A stretch of 64,000 nucleotides of DNA from Dysgonomonas sp. BGC7 (GCF_001261735.1 NZ_CVRP01000020.1:62001-126000), one strand, 5' to 3'. Shown: positions 38,469 through 47,736, counted from the stretch's first letter. Notes: a model not told the origin generated them from the letters alone. Program-made: numbers and translations.

Positions 38469-39874
38469 TTTCTGTCTCTTTTCTTAACCCTGACAACATC
38501 GCCTGCATCGGGAGTTAGCTTTGTAAAGCCATATAAAGAAATAAGCCCAAGTAAGGCGACGAAAATGAAGGACAAACGAAAATCGGCAACAGTATATCGG
38601 CCTGTTGTTTCGTTTATCATGCTTGAAAAGCGAAGGAAAACAGCGCCCATGGCAATACCCATACCTGTCGACATTTGTTGAACAGTACTGTACAGGGTAT
38701 TGGCTGTTGTCATTTGAGCCTTGGGTATATCGGCGAAGGCTAAAGTCGTAATGGCGCTGAACTGCATAGATCGGAACATTCCTGAAAGAAACATAACCAC
38801 TATAATTAGTATAACAGGTGTAGTAGGTAATAACAATGCAGTCAGAAAAGAAAACAAGGCTACTAGAAAACCGTTAGCAATAAGTACTGTGCGGAAATTG
38901 TAGTGTCTCATTACCCATATAGTAGCAGGTTTCATAGCCAAATTACCTGCCATAGTTGCTAAAAATAGACTTCCCGACTCGAAAGGAGTTAAGCCAAACC
39001 CTTCCTGAAACATTAGCGGTACCAAATAAGGGGCTACCCCTATAACCATTCGGGATAGGGATCCTGTAAAAATAGTGACTTTATAAGTTGGTATCTTCAT
39101 CACAGAGTAGTCGATCAGTGGATTCGAAATATGTTTCGAATAGCGTACATTGAAAGCTAGCAAGCCTAGACTGATTAATACAATAATCAGAGATACGTAA
39201 TATGGAACTTCTTTTCTACTTAGCAACTCTACTCCAAACATGAATCCTGCCAGTGCAAGTCCGCTGAGCACAAAGCCTACAGCATCGAATCTACGCTTGA
39301 GCTCATCTCCTTTTTCATCGTCAGAGATGTGCTTCCATGCAAGTATGACACAGATAATGCTAATAGGTATATTAAGATAAAATATCCAATGCCACGACCA
39401 GTATGTTGTCAAATAACCTCCTACCAAAGGGCCGAGTATGGGGGCTACAAGTGCAGGCCATGTGATATATGCTATTGTAGTTACTAGTTTTTCTTTTGGA
39501 GTTGCCTTTAGTGCAGCCAGTCTGCCTACGGGTGTCATCATAGCTCCGGCCATCCCCTGAAATATACGAAAGGCTACAAACTGATTCAATGTTTGAGATG
39601 TGCCGCAAAGAGCCGATGCAAAAACAAATAAAATTATAGATGTACAAAATACTTTCTTTGTTCCGTATCTGTCAGCAATCCACCCGCTTACAGGTATGAA
39701 TATGGCTAATGCTATCAGGTAAGATGTGACTCCCGCACTCAGGTGTATTACGTCTGTACCAAAAGAGCGAGCCATTGCCGGTATAGCAGTATTTACCGCA
39801 GTAGTATCAAGTCCTTGCATAAAGAATGCGATGGCTACGATTAGTGCAACGGTGTATGATTTGTCAAATTTCAT
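38459..39874 (-). CDS. MFS multidrug exporter, DHA2 family (EmrB-like)
   Basis: A 471-residue protein with about 14 membrane segments. TM1 carries the DHA2 signature (FFMQGLDTTAVNTAIPAMA), motif A reads GWIADRYGTKKVF, and the antiporter motif C region is PILGPLVGGYLTTYWSWHWI. It would export drugs or metabolites with protons. Unlike EmrAB it has no adaptor gene beside it. It is separated by 657 nt from the divergent histidine kinase gene; a -7-like box for it could be CAAATATA at 40021-40028. Confidence 0.88.
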   Translation of the reverse strand: MKFDKSYTVALIVAIAFFMQGLDTTAVNTAIPAMARSFGTDVIHLSAGVTSYLIALAIFIPVSGWIADRYGTKKVFCTSIILFVFASALCGTSQTLNQFVAFRIFQGMAGAMMTPVGRLAALKATPKEKLVTTIAYITWPALVAPILGPLVGGYLTTYWSWHWIFYLNIPISIICVILAWKHISDDEKGDELKRRFDAVGFVLSGLALAGFMFGVELLSRKEVPYYVSLIIVLISLGLLAFNVRYSKHISNPLIDYSVMKIPTYKVTIFTGSLSRMVIGVAPYLVPLMFQEGFGLTPFESGSLFLATMAGNLAMKPATIWVMRHYNFRTVLIANGFLVALFSFLTALLLPTTPVILIIVVMFLSGMFRSMQFSAITTLAFADIPKAQMTTANTLYSTVQQMSTGMGIAMGAVFLRFSSMINETTGRYTVADFRLSFIFVALLGLISLYGFTKLTPDAGDVVRVKKRDRNEK

Positions 39875-40531
39875 TCATTTTAATTTGTTCAGAAGAATAT
39901 TTTGGTAGATATAAGCCTATAAAACAAAATAAGCCACCTGTTATTAGCGACTTAAAGTTTTTTTGATGTGGACTTAAAGCATGCCTATATGCTTCAACCA
40001 AAGTGTTATTCTTCTATCGGCAAATATAGATATTTTTATCGAGACTGGAGGTTTTGGTCTTGTTATTTCTTCTCGGTAGGTATCTTGCTTTTTATATGTT
40101 GTCAAATAATTTTATAAATCATATAGATCAGTAATTGAAACTTTGACTTATGCGAGAGAAAGATTCACTGTAAGAGTAACAAAAGTTTATCTATATATAG
40201 ATGAATAGACTGATGGTGGAGAGGAAAATAAAAGAAGACAAATCTGAAAAATTTAAAGAAAACTTGTACAAGTTTGTCAGGTTTTAGTTAAAATTATGTT
40301 TTACAGAAAGCGTCTAAATAGTTTTTTAAAAACAAAAATGTACTATTGATTGGTATAAATAAGAATATACATACCAGTACAAATTGTAATGTTTTTGCCA
40401 AAAGAGTATAAAAGAACCATTTTAATCAATATATTTGTTAAATGCTATCAGAGTATTAAAATCAGAAAGTATTTTAATGCAAAATATTATTCAATTGTCT
40501 TATTATTAAGCTTTAATCTGTTTTGAAAAGC
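39875..40531. other. Gene-free intergenic region upstream of the TPR histidine kinase
   Basis: No credible coding frame is seen. It is very AT-rich. It contains a minus-strand -7-like box (40021-40028) for the MFS gene, the 31-nt repeated element (40266-40296), and a plus-strand -7 box TATATTTG (40430-40437) for the kinase gene with no clear -33 partner. Confidence 0.55.
40266..40296 (+). repeat. 31-nt repeated element, copy 2 (upstream of histidine kinase gene)
   Basis: It matches 10007-10037 (minus strand) at 30 of 31 positions, with the core TTTGTCAGGTTTTAGTTAAA. Here it lies 236-266 nt before the kinase start and is followed by TATGTTTT, a near match to a -7 box 18 nt after the embedded TTTG. 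Confidence 0.7.
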
Positions 40532-42745
40532 ATGAAATCAATAATTAGTATTCTCTTTTTTTGTGTTTCTCCGATTCTTATTTTTTCTCAAAGTCTTGAA
40601 GTGTTAAAGAAAAATGCTACAGAGAAGAATAATGCGGTAAGTTGGAATGCATTAGCTACGTATTATTTTGAGAAGTCAGATATAGATGCTTGTCATTCTT
40701 GTGCCGAAAAAGCATATGACTTAGCTGTTAAAGAGAAAAATAATAAAGAGACCGGTCATGCTTTGATGACACTTGCTGCAAGCTACGAGCATCAGTTAGA
40801 ATGGGATAAGTTCGTACAAGTTAACAAAAAAGCTTCACTGTATTATGAAGCTGCCGGAGAATTTGATTTGCAACTCGAGGCTATTAATAATATAGGTTAT
40901 GCATATAATACTATAGGGAAATATGATGAAGCTATTATTGCTTTTAAAGGAGCACTCGACCTTATTCATAAAGAAAAGATGAAAGAAGGTCAAGCAGCAG
41001 TTACTCTTATCAATATGGCATTTGCATATCTGTATAAAGGGGAGCTTGCCCCAACAAAGAACTATATAGTGCAGGCTATTTCTGCAGCAGAAATAGCTAA
41101 AGATACAATCGTATTAATTGAAGGTAATAATCAACTCGGTGTTATCTATAAAAGAGAAGGTGATTATCAGAAAGCATTAGAGCATTACGAAAGAAGTTTA
41201 CTCCTTTATGAATTAACAGATGACAAAAGGAAGCTCTGTACGGTTTGGTTAAATATCTCGAATCTGTATTATGATTGGGGTAAATTTAACAAAGCGCTGG
41301 AGCTTGGACGAAAAGCTTTGGTTTTTGCTGAAAAGTATAATTTGGAGAAACCTATAGTTGGGCAAGTGTTAAGTTCGGTAGGCCTTTATTTGCTTAAGAA
41401 TAATAAATATAATGAGGGCTTAGATACGTTGAGAATGTCTCTTCCTTATTTCAAGGAAAGTAAATATCAAAACTATCTTGTAAGCCTCTATCTTGCAAAT
41501 GCTTTCGAACATACTAATCAATCGGATTCCTGTGAATTTTATCTACAAAAAGCAGAAGATATATTGGCTCAGAATAAGAATTTCCCTGCTGTCCGATTTT
41601 ATAGTAACAAAGGTACATGGCTTTATAAGAAAGGTCGGTATAATGAGGCAATACCTTTATTGGAAAGTTATGTGAAAGAATTTCAGAATAATCCGACTAA
41701 GAATCAAATGTCTGAGTCTTATATTTTTTATAATGCACTTTCCGAGTCTTATGAGTTAGGTCCTAAAAATCTACAATCAGCCTTGTTCTATAAAAAATTA
41801 GCTTATGAAAAAAGAGATTCTTTATATAAAGAAGAACATAATAATACAATCAATGATTTTTACGCTCGATATGAAACAGCCGAAAAAGAATTAGTGATAA
41901 GTCGGTTGAACGAGGAGAAGCAAAAGACTAAATTTCAAACTACACTAATGATCTCTATAGCCGGCTTGCTTATAGTCTTACTTTTTATTGCATTTCTTTA
42001 TAATAGAATAAAGCGAATTAAAGAAGAAAAGGAGGCGGTAGTTCTGAAAGCAAGAGTAGAGCAAAAAGATACTGAGTATAAAATCCTGCTTAGCAATACT
42101 GAACAGAATATGCTGCGAAAATACTTGGAAGGAAGAGAGTCTGAACGAAAAGCATTGGCTAAAGAGCTGCATGATTCTGTTGCTAGTGATATTATCTCTA
42201 TTATGATGTTGCATGAGAATATAGAAAGGAAGGAACAGGTAAGTTTGATGCTGAAAGATACTTATAGTCATATTAGAGAGATTTCTCATCAGTTAATGCC
42301 GCCAGAGTTTAAATACATGTCTTTGATAGGTATGCTCGAAGATCATGTGGATATATTGAATAGTACAATGCCTACTCGCTTTTTTGTAAATATTACAGAT
42401 TCAGATATTCCTTCTGTTATAGAAGAAATGTCGGATAGCCAAATGAAAGAAATCTATTACATTATACAAGAAGTTTTGGGTAATATACGTAAACATGCCG
42501 AAGCAACGACCGCAGAGATAAGGTTGTCACTAGATAAAGAAGAAAAACTTATTATTTTGATTATAGATGATGGTAAGGGATTTAATGTACAACAAAATAG
42601 TAAAGGGATTGGCCTTCGTACGATAAAAGATAGATGTACAGACTTGAATGCAAACTTAGAAATAGAGTCGGTTATAGGTAAGGGTACAACAGTTACCATT
42701 AGTCTATTCTACTCAATAAATCCAGAGCCAGATCGTCGATGTTAA
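40532..42745 (+). CDS. TPR-containing sensor histidine kinase (HisKA_3/NarX type)
   Basis: A 737-residue sensor. Signal peptide (to about residue 20), then a periplasmic array of TPR units (residues 35-430), one membrane helix (about 473-490), a coiled coil, and the kinase core. The phospho-acceptor is His547 in ALAKELHDSVASD. The ATPase domain has the N-box EVLGNIRKHAE (Asn651) and the G-boxes DDGKGF and GIGLRTI. It should phosphorylate a LuxR-type response regulator, and one lies directly downstream but on the opposite strand. I chose ATG 40532 over the upstream TTG. The last 47 nt overlap the end of the regulator gene. Confidence 0.88.
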   Translation: MKSIISILFFCVSPILIFSQSLEVLKKNATEKNNAVSWNALATYYFEKSDIDACHSCAEKAYDLAVKEKNNKETGHALMTLAASYEHQLEWDKFVQVNKKASLYYEAAGEFDLQLEAINNIGYAYNTIGKYDEAIIAFKGALDLIHKEKMKEGQAAVTLINMAFAYLYKGELAPTKNYIVQAISAAEIAKDTIVLIEGNNQLGVIYKREGDYQKALEHYERSLLLYELTDDKRKLCTVWLNISNLYYDWGKFNKALELGRKALVFAEKYNLEKPIVGQVLSSVGLYLLKNNKYNEGLDTLRMSLPYFKESKYQNYLVSLYLANAFEHTNQSDSCEFYLQKAEDILAQNKNFPAVRFYSNKGTWLYKKGRYNEAIPLLESYVKEFQNNPTKNQMSESYIFYNALSESYELGPKNLQSALFYKKLAYEKRDSLYKEEHNNTINDFYARYETAEKELVISRLNEEKQKTKFQTTLMISIAGLLIVLLFIAFLYNRIKRIKEEKEAVVLKARVEQKDTEYKILLSNTEQNMLRKYLEGRESERKALAKELHDSVASDIISIMMLHENIERKEQVSLMLKDTYSHIREISHQLMPPEFKYMSLIGMLEDHVDILNSTMPTRFFVNITDSDIPSVIEEMSDSQMKEIYYIIQEVLGNIRKHAEATTAEIRLSLDKEEKLIILIIDDGKGFNVQQNSKGIGLRTIKDRCTDLNANLEIESVIGKGTTVTISLFYSINPEPDRRC

Positions 42746-43397
42746 TATAATTGAGTATTAGTCCTAAAACAATCATGTCGTTCGATGTATCTACATTTAG
42801 CTTTTCCTTTAGGTCTCGACGATATGATATTATGGTAGATGTTTTATAACCCAACTTATTTGCAATGCTTTCGGAAGTCATACCCATAGCCACCATACGG
42901 AGAATGGTTATTTCCATTTCGGTGGGTAGTCCGTTCTTAAATTTTATTTTAGACCTGTAATCCTCACTTCTTTTATGCAAGACCTTAAATCTGGGGCAGA
43001 GGTAATTGTTTCCTTCCAAGACTGCTTTTACAGCTTCTTGTAAGTATTTCTTTTCCGGTCCTTTTAATACAATACCTTTTACATGTTTCAGCTTTTTAAG
43101 GAGACTGACCATAGCAAAATCTTCTCTCATCGTAAATACAATGATCTTTGCCTTCGGATCCATCTTACTTATTTTTCTGATATAGTCTATTTGTCTTACA
43201 TCAATATTGGCTTCGGTACGGAAACCCAGGTCTAAAATGTAGAGGTCATATTTTTGATTCTCTACTTTATCAATAGCTTCTTGCGGAGAATAGCAAACCG
43301 CAATGTTTCCTATCATAAACTTTTCTTTTAATCCTGTAATTATGCCATCAATAATGAAAGCATGATCATCGGTAATAAGAAGATTCTTAATTTCCAT
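42699..43397 (-). CDS. LuxR/NarL-type response regulator
   Basis: A 232-residue regulator. The receiver domain has the acidic pair in LLITDDHAF, the phospho-acceptor Asp56 in LYILDLGF, Thr in VFTMRED and Lys in IVLKGPE. The C-terminal LuxR-type HTH is EMEITILRMVAMGMTSESIANKLGYKTSTIISY, here quoted in two parts: EMEITILRMVAMGM and TSESIANKLGYKTS. ATG 43397 is likely (43400 is equally possible). A -7-like box (43432-43425) predicts a start near 43418. Its natural partner is the convergent TPR kinase, with which it shares 47 nt at the 3' end. Confidence 0.87.
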   Translation of the reverse strand: MEIKNLLITDDHAFIIDGIITGLKEKFMIGNIAVCYSPQEAIDKVENQKYDLYILDLGFRTEANIDVRQIDYIRKISKMDPKAKIIVFTMREDFAMVSLLKKLKHVKGIVLKGPEKKYLQEAVKAVLEGNNYLCPRFKVLHKRSEDYRSKIKFKNGLPTEMEITILRMVAMGMTSESIANKLGYKTSTIISYRRDLKEKLNVDTSNDMIVLGLILNYINIDDLALDLLSRID

Positions 43398-43448
43398 CAT
43401 AAAGCTTAGATAATAGTTCTTCGACAAAAATAAATTACAAACTTTTCT

Positions 43449-43476
43449 AAAAACACCCTATATATAGGGTGTTTTT
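43449..43476. promoter_or_regulatory. 28-bp perfect palindrome between response regulator and Cdc48-like operon
   Basis: Left arm AAAAACACCCTA (43449-43460), a TATA centre, and the exact complement TAGGGTGTTTTT (43465-43476). It lies about 31-58 nt upstream of the predicted regulator transcription start, where an activator or autoregulatory site would be. It also has the form of a bidirectional terminator, but no gene ends here. Both readings remain open. Confidence 0.6.
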
Positions 43477-43669
43477 ATGTTTTTCTATTATTGACCTTTG
43501 AAGAACTGAAATTAACATAAAAATCACGAAAAACATCGACAGAAATACATAAAGTGCTTGCTGAAGTATTAAAAAGAGCTCTAAAGTCTTTTTTCTGTAG
43601 AAGTATATATGTGTTAAATACTCTTTTAAGCTAAATATTATAAAAATAATAAAATTAGTCAGATTTACT

Positions 43670-44095
43670 ATGGAAAATGAAACGCCTAAAATTCGGATGA
43701 ATGGTGAAATTGTGCTTGAATTTATTAGTCCAAAAGAACTAAATAATTTAGCTTCTTCTGTTGAGAAAAAAGGAAGATCTTGGAGATATGTCGGAGAAGA
43801 GGATTCCATTCTTACTTTAGATACTAATGATTGGACTATAGAGTGTGAGAAAAAAGCAATCAAGGCTCTTATTACAGATTGGATTGTTGATGAATCTCAA
43901 TATGTAATGAAAGTAAAGAGTGACCCTGTCGAAGATAATTTTGAGGATTTGTCATATTCTTTTGCTGTATCGATGATTGGTCAGTTGGTTGATAAGAAGG
44001 AGCTTATAAATTATTTGTCTTCTTTACAAACTGTGTACTTAAATGCTTCTCCAAGATCTTCGGATGAAAATGAATTACATGCAGAAAAAAAATAA
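43670..44095 (+). CDS. Hypothetical protein, first gene of the Cdc48-like operon
   Basis: I do not recognise this 141-residue soluble protein. It begins with a beta-rich stretch (KIRMNGEIVLEFISPKELNN), contains a tryptophan-bearing middle (SWRYVGEEDSILTLDTNDW), and continues with helices. The C-terminal tail is acidic and probably disordered (SPRSSDENELHAEKK). There is no signal peptide or membrane segment. It lies 23 nt before the 260-residue gene and heads an eight-gene run with short gaps. No clear promoter consensus precedes it. It may be a substrate adaptor, which is only a guess from position. Confidence 0.6.
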   Translation: MENETPKIRMNGEIVLEFISPKELNNLASSVEKKGRSWRYVGEEDSILTLDTNDWTIECEKKAIKALITDWIVDESQYVMKVKSDPVEDNFEDLSYSFAVSMIGQLVDKKELINYLSSLQTVYLNASPRSSDENELHAEKK

Positions 44096-44118
44096 TTAAT
44101 TATTAAAGTATTACAAAT

Positions 44119-44901
44119 ATGGGAACACATATTCAAACAACAATTCAGGTTAGGATGAAAGGTTTAGACGATGTCTTTCATCGAACAATTATTGCATTGG
44201 AGAGGCTGGAAATGTTTCTTGAGATTGAGAAAAATCAAGAGGCAAAAGATATTATAGAACAGACTGCAATAAAAACCGATCGTGACCTACACGATGACGA
44301 GAAAAACCCTCCTAATAGAGAATTGCTTTTTGGAGAGGTGCAGCTTCAATGTTCAGCCTTATACTTTCAAACAAAATTTGATGATAAAGAAATGTTTGAA
44401 AAAACAGTAAGATATTTCTTGAATGATTTATTAGAATGGTATGGGGGAAGAGGTGAACAAGTAGAGCCTAATGAAGTTGAAAATTTCTTTTTGCCAATAG
44501 TTGTGTCTCTTAGTCGGCAGATTACTTCTGTAGCTGATATTATGGAGGCTGTTGAAAAATATGTCGGAAAAATAAAAGGGTTGGAAGATTATTCTGACGA
44601 AGAAAAAGAATTGGCTGTAATAGAGGGATTTAAGGCGTTTGTTCTTGCCGATCATAATACTAAAGAAGCAAATAAAGCTTTTGAAGAGTCTGGAGAGGAT
44701 GTTGTTTTGACATCTCACAAGCGTGGTGACTCAATAGATGGTTATAAGCGGTTATATCTGACGTTTTGTAATGTATATGAAGAGGCTATTCCTGTGAAAC
44801 TATTGGTTTTGACTATCTCTAACTACCTTCCCGAACTTGCAGAACAATGCCCTGAAATATCAAATGAAGCTATAGATACTTTCTTCGAAGAAAAAAAATA
44901 A
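44119..44901 (+). CDS. Hypothetical helical protein of the Cdc48-like operon
   Basis: I do not recognise this 260-residue protein. It is almost entirely helical and acidic, without membrane segments or cysteine clusters. Notable stretches are FHRTIIALERLEMFLEIEKN near the N terminus and YKRLYLTFCNVYEEAIPVKL near residue 215. The gaps to its neighbours are 23 and 19 nt, so it is co-transcribed. It could be a scaffold or regulatory subunit of the ATPase machine; the sequence does not say which. Confidence 0.6.
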   Translation: MGTHIQTTIQVRMKGLDDVFHRTIIALERLEMFLEIEKNQEAKDIIEQTAIKTDRDLHDDEKNPPNRELLFGEVQLQCSALYFQTKFDDKEMFEKTVRYFLNDLLEWYGGRGEQVEPNEVENFFLPIVVSLSRQITSVADIMEAVEKYVGKIKGLEDYSDEEKELAVIEGFKAFVLADHNTKEANKAFEESGEDVVLTSHKRGDSIDGYKRLYLTFCNVYEEAIPVKLLVLTISNYLPELAEQCPEISNEAIDTFFEEKK

Positions 44902-44920
44902 ACAATAAAAATATATTATT

Positions 44921-45286
44921 ATGGCATTGAAAAAGTTAGAGAAAAATAGAGTATCCTATTTCGAATTATTTATAAGCTGTCCGGTTTGTATGGATAGGGG
45001 GAACATGACTCCTCAATCTTATTGGTCTCACCATGACAGAGGTTGTAATGGTGATATATATATGGGAGAAAATGCATTCTATTATTGTGAAAAGTGCAGT
45101 GCAACAAGCCATGTTATGAAGTGGAAATATGGTTGTCCAAATCACTCAAGCGGAGCAGAATATGAATTTCTGGAAGCAAGTGATGTTGCATTAGCTCAGG
45201 CTGTTGCTACTGCAGGGCAAATGGTTTCGGCAACAGGTATTCAATGGTTGCAAAATTTTCTTAGAAATATGGAAAAGGTAGTATGA
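44921..45286 (+). CDS. Zinc-ribbon protein ZnR1 of the Cdc48-like operon
   Basis: A 121-residue protein with a Cys/His pattern of two metal sites: Cys20 and Cys23 (SCPVCMDRG), a His pair at 37-38 after SYW, Cys42 (CNGDIYMG), Cys56 and Cys59 (YYCEKC), His64, Cys72 and His75. The C-terminal 35 residues form an amphipathic helix region (AQAVATAGQMVSATGIQWLQ). It is a close paralogue of the next gene and a more distant one of the gene at 47733. It is probably a zinc-binding adaptor that recruits or recognises protein partners (inference). Confidence 0.7.
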   Translation: MALKKLEKNRVSYFELFISCPVCMDRGNMTPQSYWSHHDRGCNGDIYMGENAFYYCEKCSATSHVMKWKYGCPNHSSGAEYEFLEASDVALAQAVATAGQMVSATGIQWLQNFLRNMEKVV

Positions 45287-45289
45287 GTT

Positions 45290-45667
45290 ATGAATGTTGA
45301 TTCGTTAAAAATAGACGGTACAACTTATTTCAAGTTGTATATAAGTTGTCCTGTTTGTTCTGACAGAGGATATATGGTGGCACAAGATTATTGGCTTCAT
45401 TCAGAGGTTAATAACGGATGTGGATGTGACGGTAGTATTTATATTGGTGATAATGCTTATTTTGTTTGTGAAAAATGTCAAGAATCAGCTCATGTTACGA
45501 AATGGATATATAGTTGTACGGTCCATTCTGATGTAGAAATAAATAAACTGGAGAAAGCAGATCCGATATTAGTCCAAGCTGTATCAACAGCAGGTCAGAT
45601 GGTAACATATACAGGAATAGCATGGCTATCTACTTTTCTAAAGAATATGAATTTGACAATTGAATAA
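45290..45667 (+). CDS. Zinc-ribbon protein ZnR2 of the Cdc48-like operon
   Basis: A 125-residue paralogue of the previous product, starting 3 nt after its stop. Ligands keep the same order: Cys20/Cys23 (SCPVCSDRG), His37, Cys44/Cys46, Cys60/Cys63 (CEKC), His68, Cys76 and His79. The C-terminal helix is also retained (VQAVSTAGQMVTYTGIAWLS). A tandem duplication followed by divergence is likely. An insertion around residue 41 adds an extra Cys pair spacing (CGC). The function should parallel that of ZnR1. Confidence 0.7.
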   Translation: MNVDSLKIDGTTYFKLYISCPVCSDRGYMVAQDYWLHSEVNNGCGCDGSIYIGDNAYFVCEKCQESAHVTKWIYSCTVHSDVEINKLEKADPILVQAVSTAGQMVTYTGIAWLSTFLKNMNLTIE

Positions 45668-45678
45668 ATCATGACTTT

Positions 45679-47736
45679 ATGGAATTAAATTTAAAAGTAT
45701 TCAGCCCAGATAATACCATTGGTTTCCCCCGTGCAGATATGAATATTTGGATAACGCAAAATGACAAAGATAAGTTGTATGATGGTATAACCGAAACGAA
45801 TGAACCTCAGTTCGTCAAGGTTGAATGTAAGGATATCCTTTGTAAATTCACTATGTATGCCAAGCTTGCGATAATCAATAGTCGTGTAGAGTTGGGCGAT
45901 AATCATATTTGGATACCTAAAGACCTTATACATAAATCATGGTTGATAGGTAAATCGACAAAAGTAGAAGTTTCTCTTGTCGAAAATCTTGGTGAACTAA
46001 GATTTGCTGAGTCGATTATAATTGATCTCAACCCTCAATTAGTTGAAAACTGGTCGGAAGATGAAGCAAATAATGCAAAGAATTATTTTGTAACTCAGAA
46101 TCGTGTCTCTTTCGATTCGCAAATGGTTTTTATAAAACCCGGAACCAAAAAGGTTACTATAGGAGAGATTGATGCTATTTATCCTAAATCAGACAATCGT
46201 TTCGAGTTGTATCGGCTTGATAGTAACACAAAAGTAATATTTAATGGACTGCCTGCCGAACAACAGAAGGTTATCGATTTTTCACAGATAGGAGGATTGT
46301 CAAATGTAATTAATCGTTTGCGCGAAATAATACAAATTCCAATCAATCATCCTGAATATCTGGAAAAGTTTGGTGTCAAACCTCCTAAAGGAATGCTTAT
46401 GTATGGGCCTCCCGGCAATGGAAAAACAATGGTAGCTAGAGCTGTAGCTCATTCTATGGGCTCTGCTTTTATCACAATAGAAGGACCCGAGTTAATGTCT
46501 AAGTATGTGGGGGTTGGAGAACAGAGGCTGAGAGAGAAGTTTGAAGAGGCTGAAACAAAGGGAAATTGTGTAATATTTATTGATGAGATAGATTCTATAG
46601 CATCGAAGAGAAGTGATTCCAGTGCCGAATTTCAAGTGTCGATAGTTGCCACTCTTCTCAACTTAATGGATGGGATGAAAAGTACAAATAAGATATTTGT
46701 TATTGGTGCAACAAATCGGTTAAATGCTATAGATCCCGCTTTGCGTAGACCCGGACGCTTCGACTTAGAGTTTGAAGTTCCCTTACCTAATTTATCAGCA
46801 AGACAAGATATTCTGTCTAAATACATAAAACTAGAGAAAGAGGATCTTCTCGATAAGTCAGTCAATGAGAACACATTGTACATGTTGAGTGAATTGACTA
46901 ATGGCTTTTCGGGAGCAGATATTTCTCTTCTATATAGAGAAGCTGTTATGCATAGGATTAGAAATAATATAGAATTTAGCTCTCAAACGGGGAAAATAAA
47001 TATATTAAGGCAAGTTGATGACATAAAGCTGCTTGATGACGATTTCTATACTGCAATGAGATCGATTGTTCCAACATCACTGCGTGGAACTGATATCCGA
47101 AAAAATGATGTTGATTGGGCACAATTAATAGCTCTTGATGAACAAAAGAAAGAATTGGAAGAAATTAATACTAAGTTAAATATAGTATTAACCGATTCTT
47201 CTCTCAAACAGCGTCCTTCATTCTCAAATATTCTATTAAAAGGGAAAAAAGGTTCAGGGAAACATACATTTATTCATGCATTTGCTCAAAAGTTTGGATA
47301 TGAAATATTAGAAATAGACCTTATATCACTATCCTCGTTTTCTATGTCTGAAGCATATCAACGTATAGATGAAACAATGACAAAAAGCAAACAAACCGCT
47401 CCTTCTGTCTTAGTACTTAGCAATCTGGAAAAAGTAGAGAAGAAAAACTTATTTGCATACAAAATATTAAATGAGATTAATAAATTGAATAAACATTTAA
47501 AAATTATCTCATTTTTGACTTGTGAAGATATTACAGAGGTTCCGGATTCTCTATTACAATATAAGGGGTATGAAAAACAATTAGACTTTGACACATCGAT
47601 AGATATAGTTAGAAATAGTCTTAAAAATGACTATAATCAGGAACTTTTAAATTTTGAAAAATATAAAAATATGCCTATCGGGCAGATAATATCAATATAT
47701 AAAGAAAACGAATTAATAGGAAAGTATAATAAATGA
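45679..47736 (+). CDS. Cdc48-like AAA+ ATPase with degenerate second AAA domain
   Basis: A 685-residue protein. Residues 1-170 resemble the Cdc48 N domain (beta-rich; IWIPKDLIHKSW, then LRFAESIIID). D1 (about 200-440) is complete: IGGL start, Walker A GPPGNGKT (243-250), pore loop KYVGVG (275-280), Walker B VIFIDE (298-303), sensor 1 GATN (343-346), arginine finger region RRPGRFD (356-362), and GFSGAD (409-414). D2 (about 480-640) has a Walker A-like GKKGSGKHT (522-530), but the Walker B position reads VLVLSNLE without Asp-Glu, so it may bind but not hydrolyse ATP. It should act as a hexameric unfoldase. Zinc-ribbon genes flank it on both sides. Confidence 0.9.
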   Translation: MELNLKVFSPDNTIGFPRADMNIWITQNDKDKLYDGITETNEPQFVKVECKDILCKFTMYAKLAIINSRVELGDNHIWIPKDLIHKSWLIGKSTKVEVSLVENLGELRFAESIIIDLNPQLVENWSEDEANNAKNYFVTQNRVSFDSQMVFIKPGTKKVTIGEIDAIYPKSDNRFELYRLDSNTKVIFNGLPAEQQKVIDFSQIGGLSNVINRLREIIQIPINHPEYLEKFGVKPPKGMLMYGPPGNGKTMVARAVAHSMGSAFITIEGPELMSKYVGVGEQRLREKFEEAETKGNCVIFIDEIDSIASKRSDSSAEFQVSIVATLLNLMDGMKSTNKIFVIGATNRLNAIDPALRRPGRFDLEFEVPLPNLSARQDILSKYIKLEKEDLLDKSVNENTLYMLSELTNGFSGADISLLYREAVMHRIRNNIEFSSQTGKINILRQVDDIKLLDDDFYTAMRSIVPTSLRGTDIRKNDVDWAQLIALDEQKKELEEINTKLNIVLTDSSLKQRPSFSNILLKGKKGSGKHTFIHAFAQKFGYEILEIDLISLSSFSMSEAYQRIDETMTKSKQTAPSVLVLSNLEKVEKKNLFAYKILNEINKLNKHLKIISFLTCEDITEVPDSLLQYKGYEKQLDFDTSIDIVRNSLKNDYNQELLNFEKYKNMPIGQIISIYKENELIGKYNK

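Noticed and set aside
43447-43863. 138-codon minus-strand frame opposite the first gene of the Cdc48-like operon
   Set aside because: It runs across the palindrome and the divergent promoter region and has low-complexity F/L/S-rich content; the plus-strand gene at 43670 has normal composition and operon spacing.
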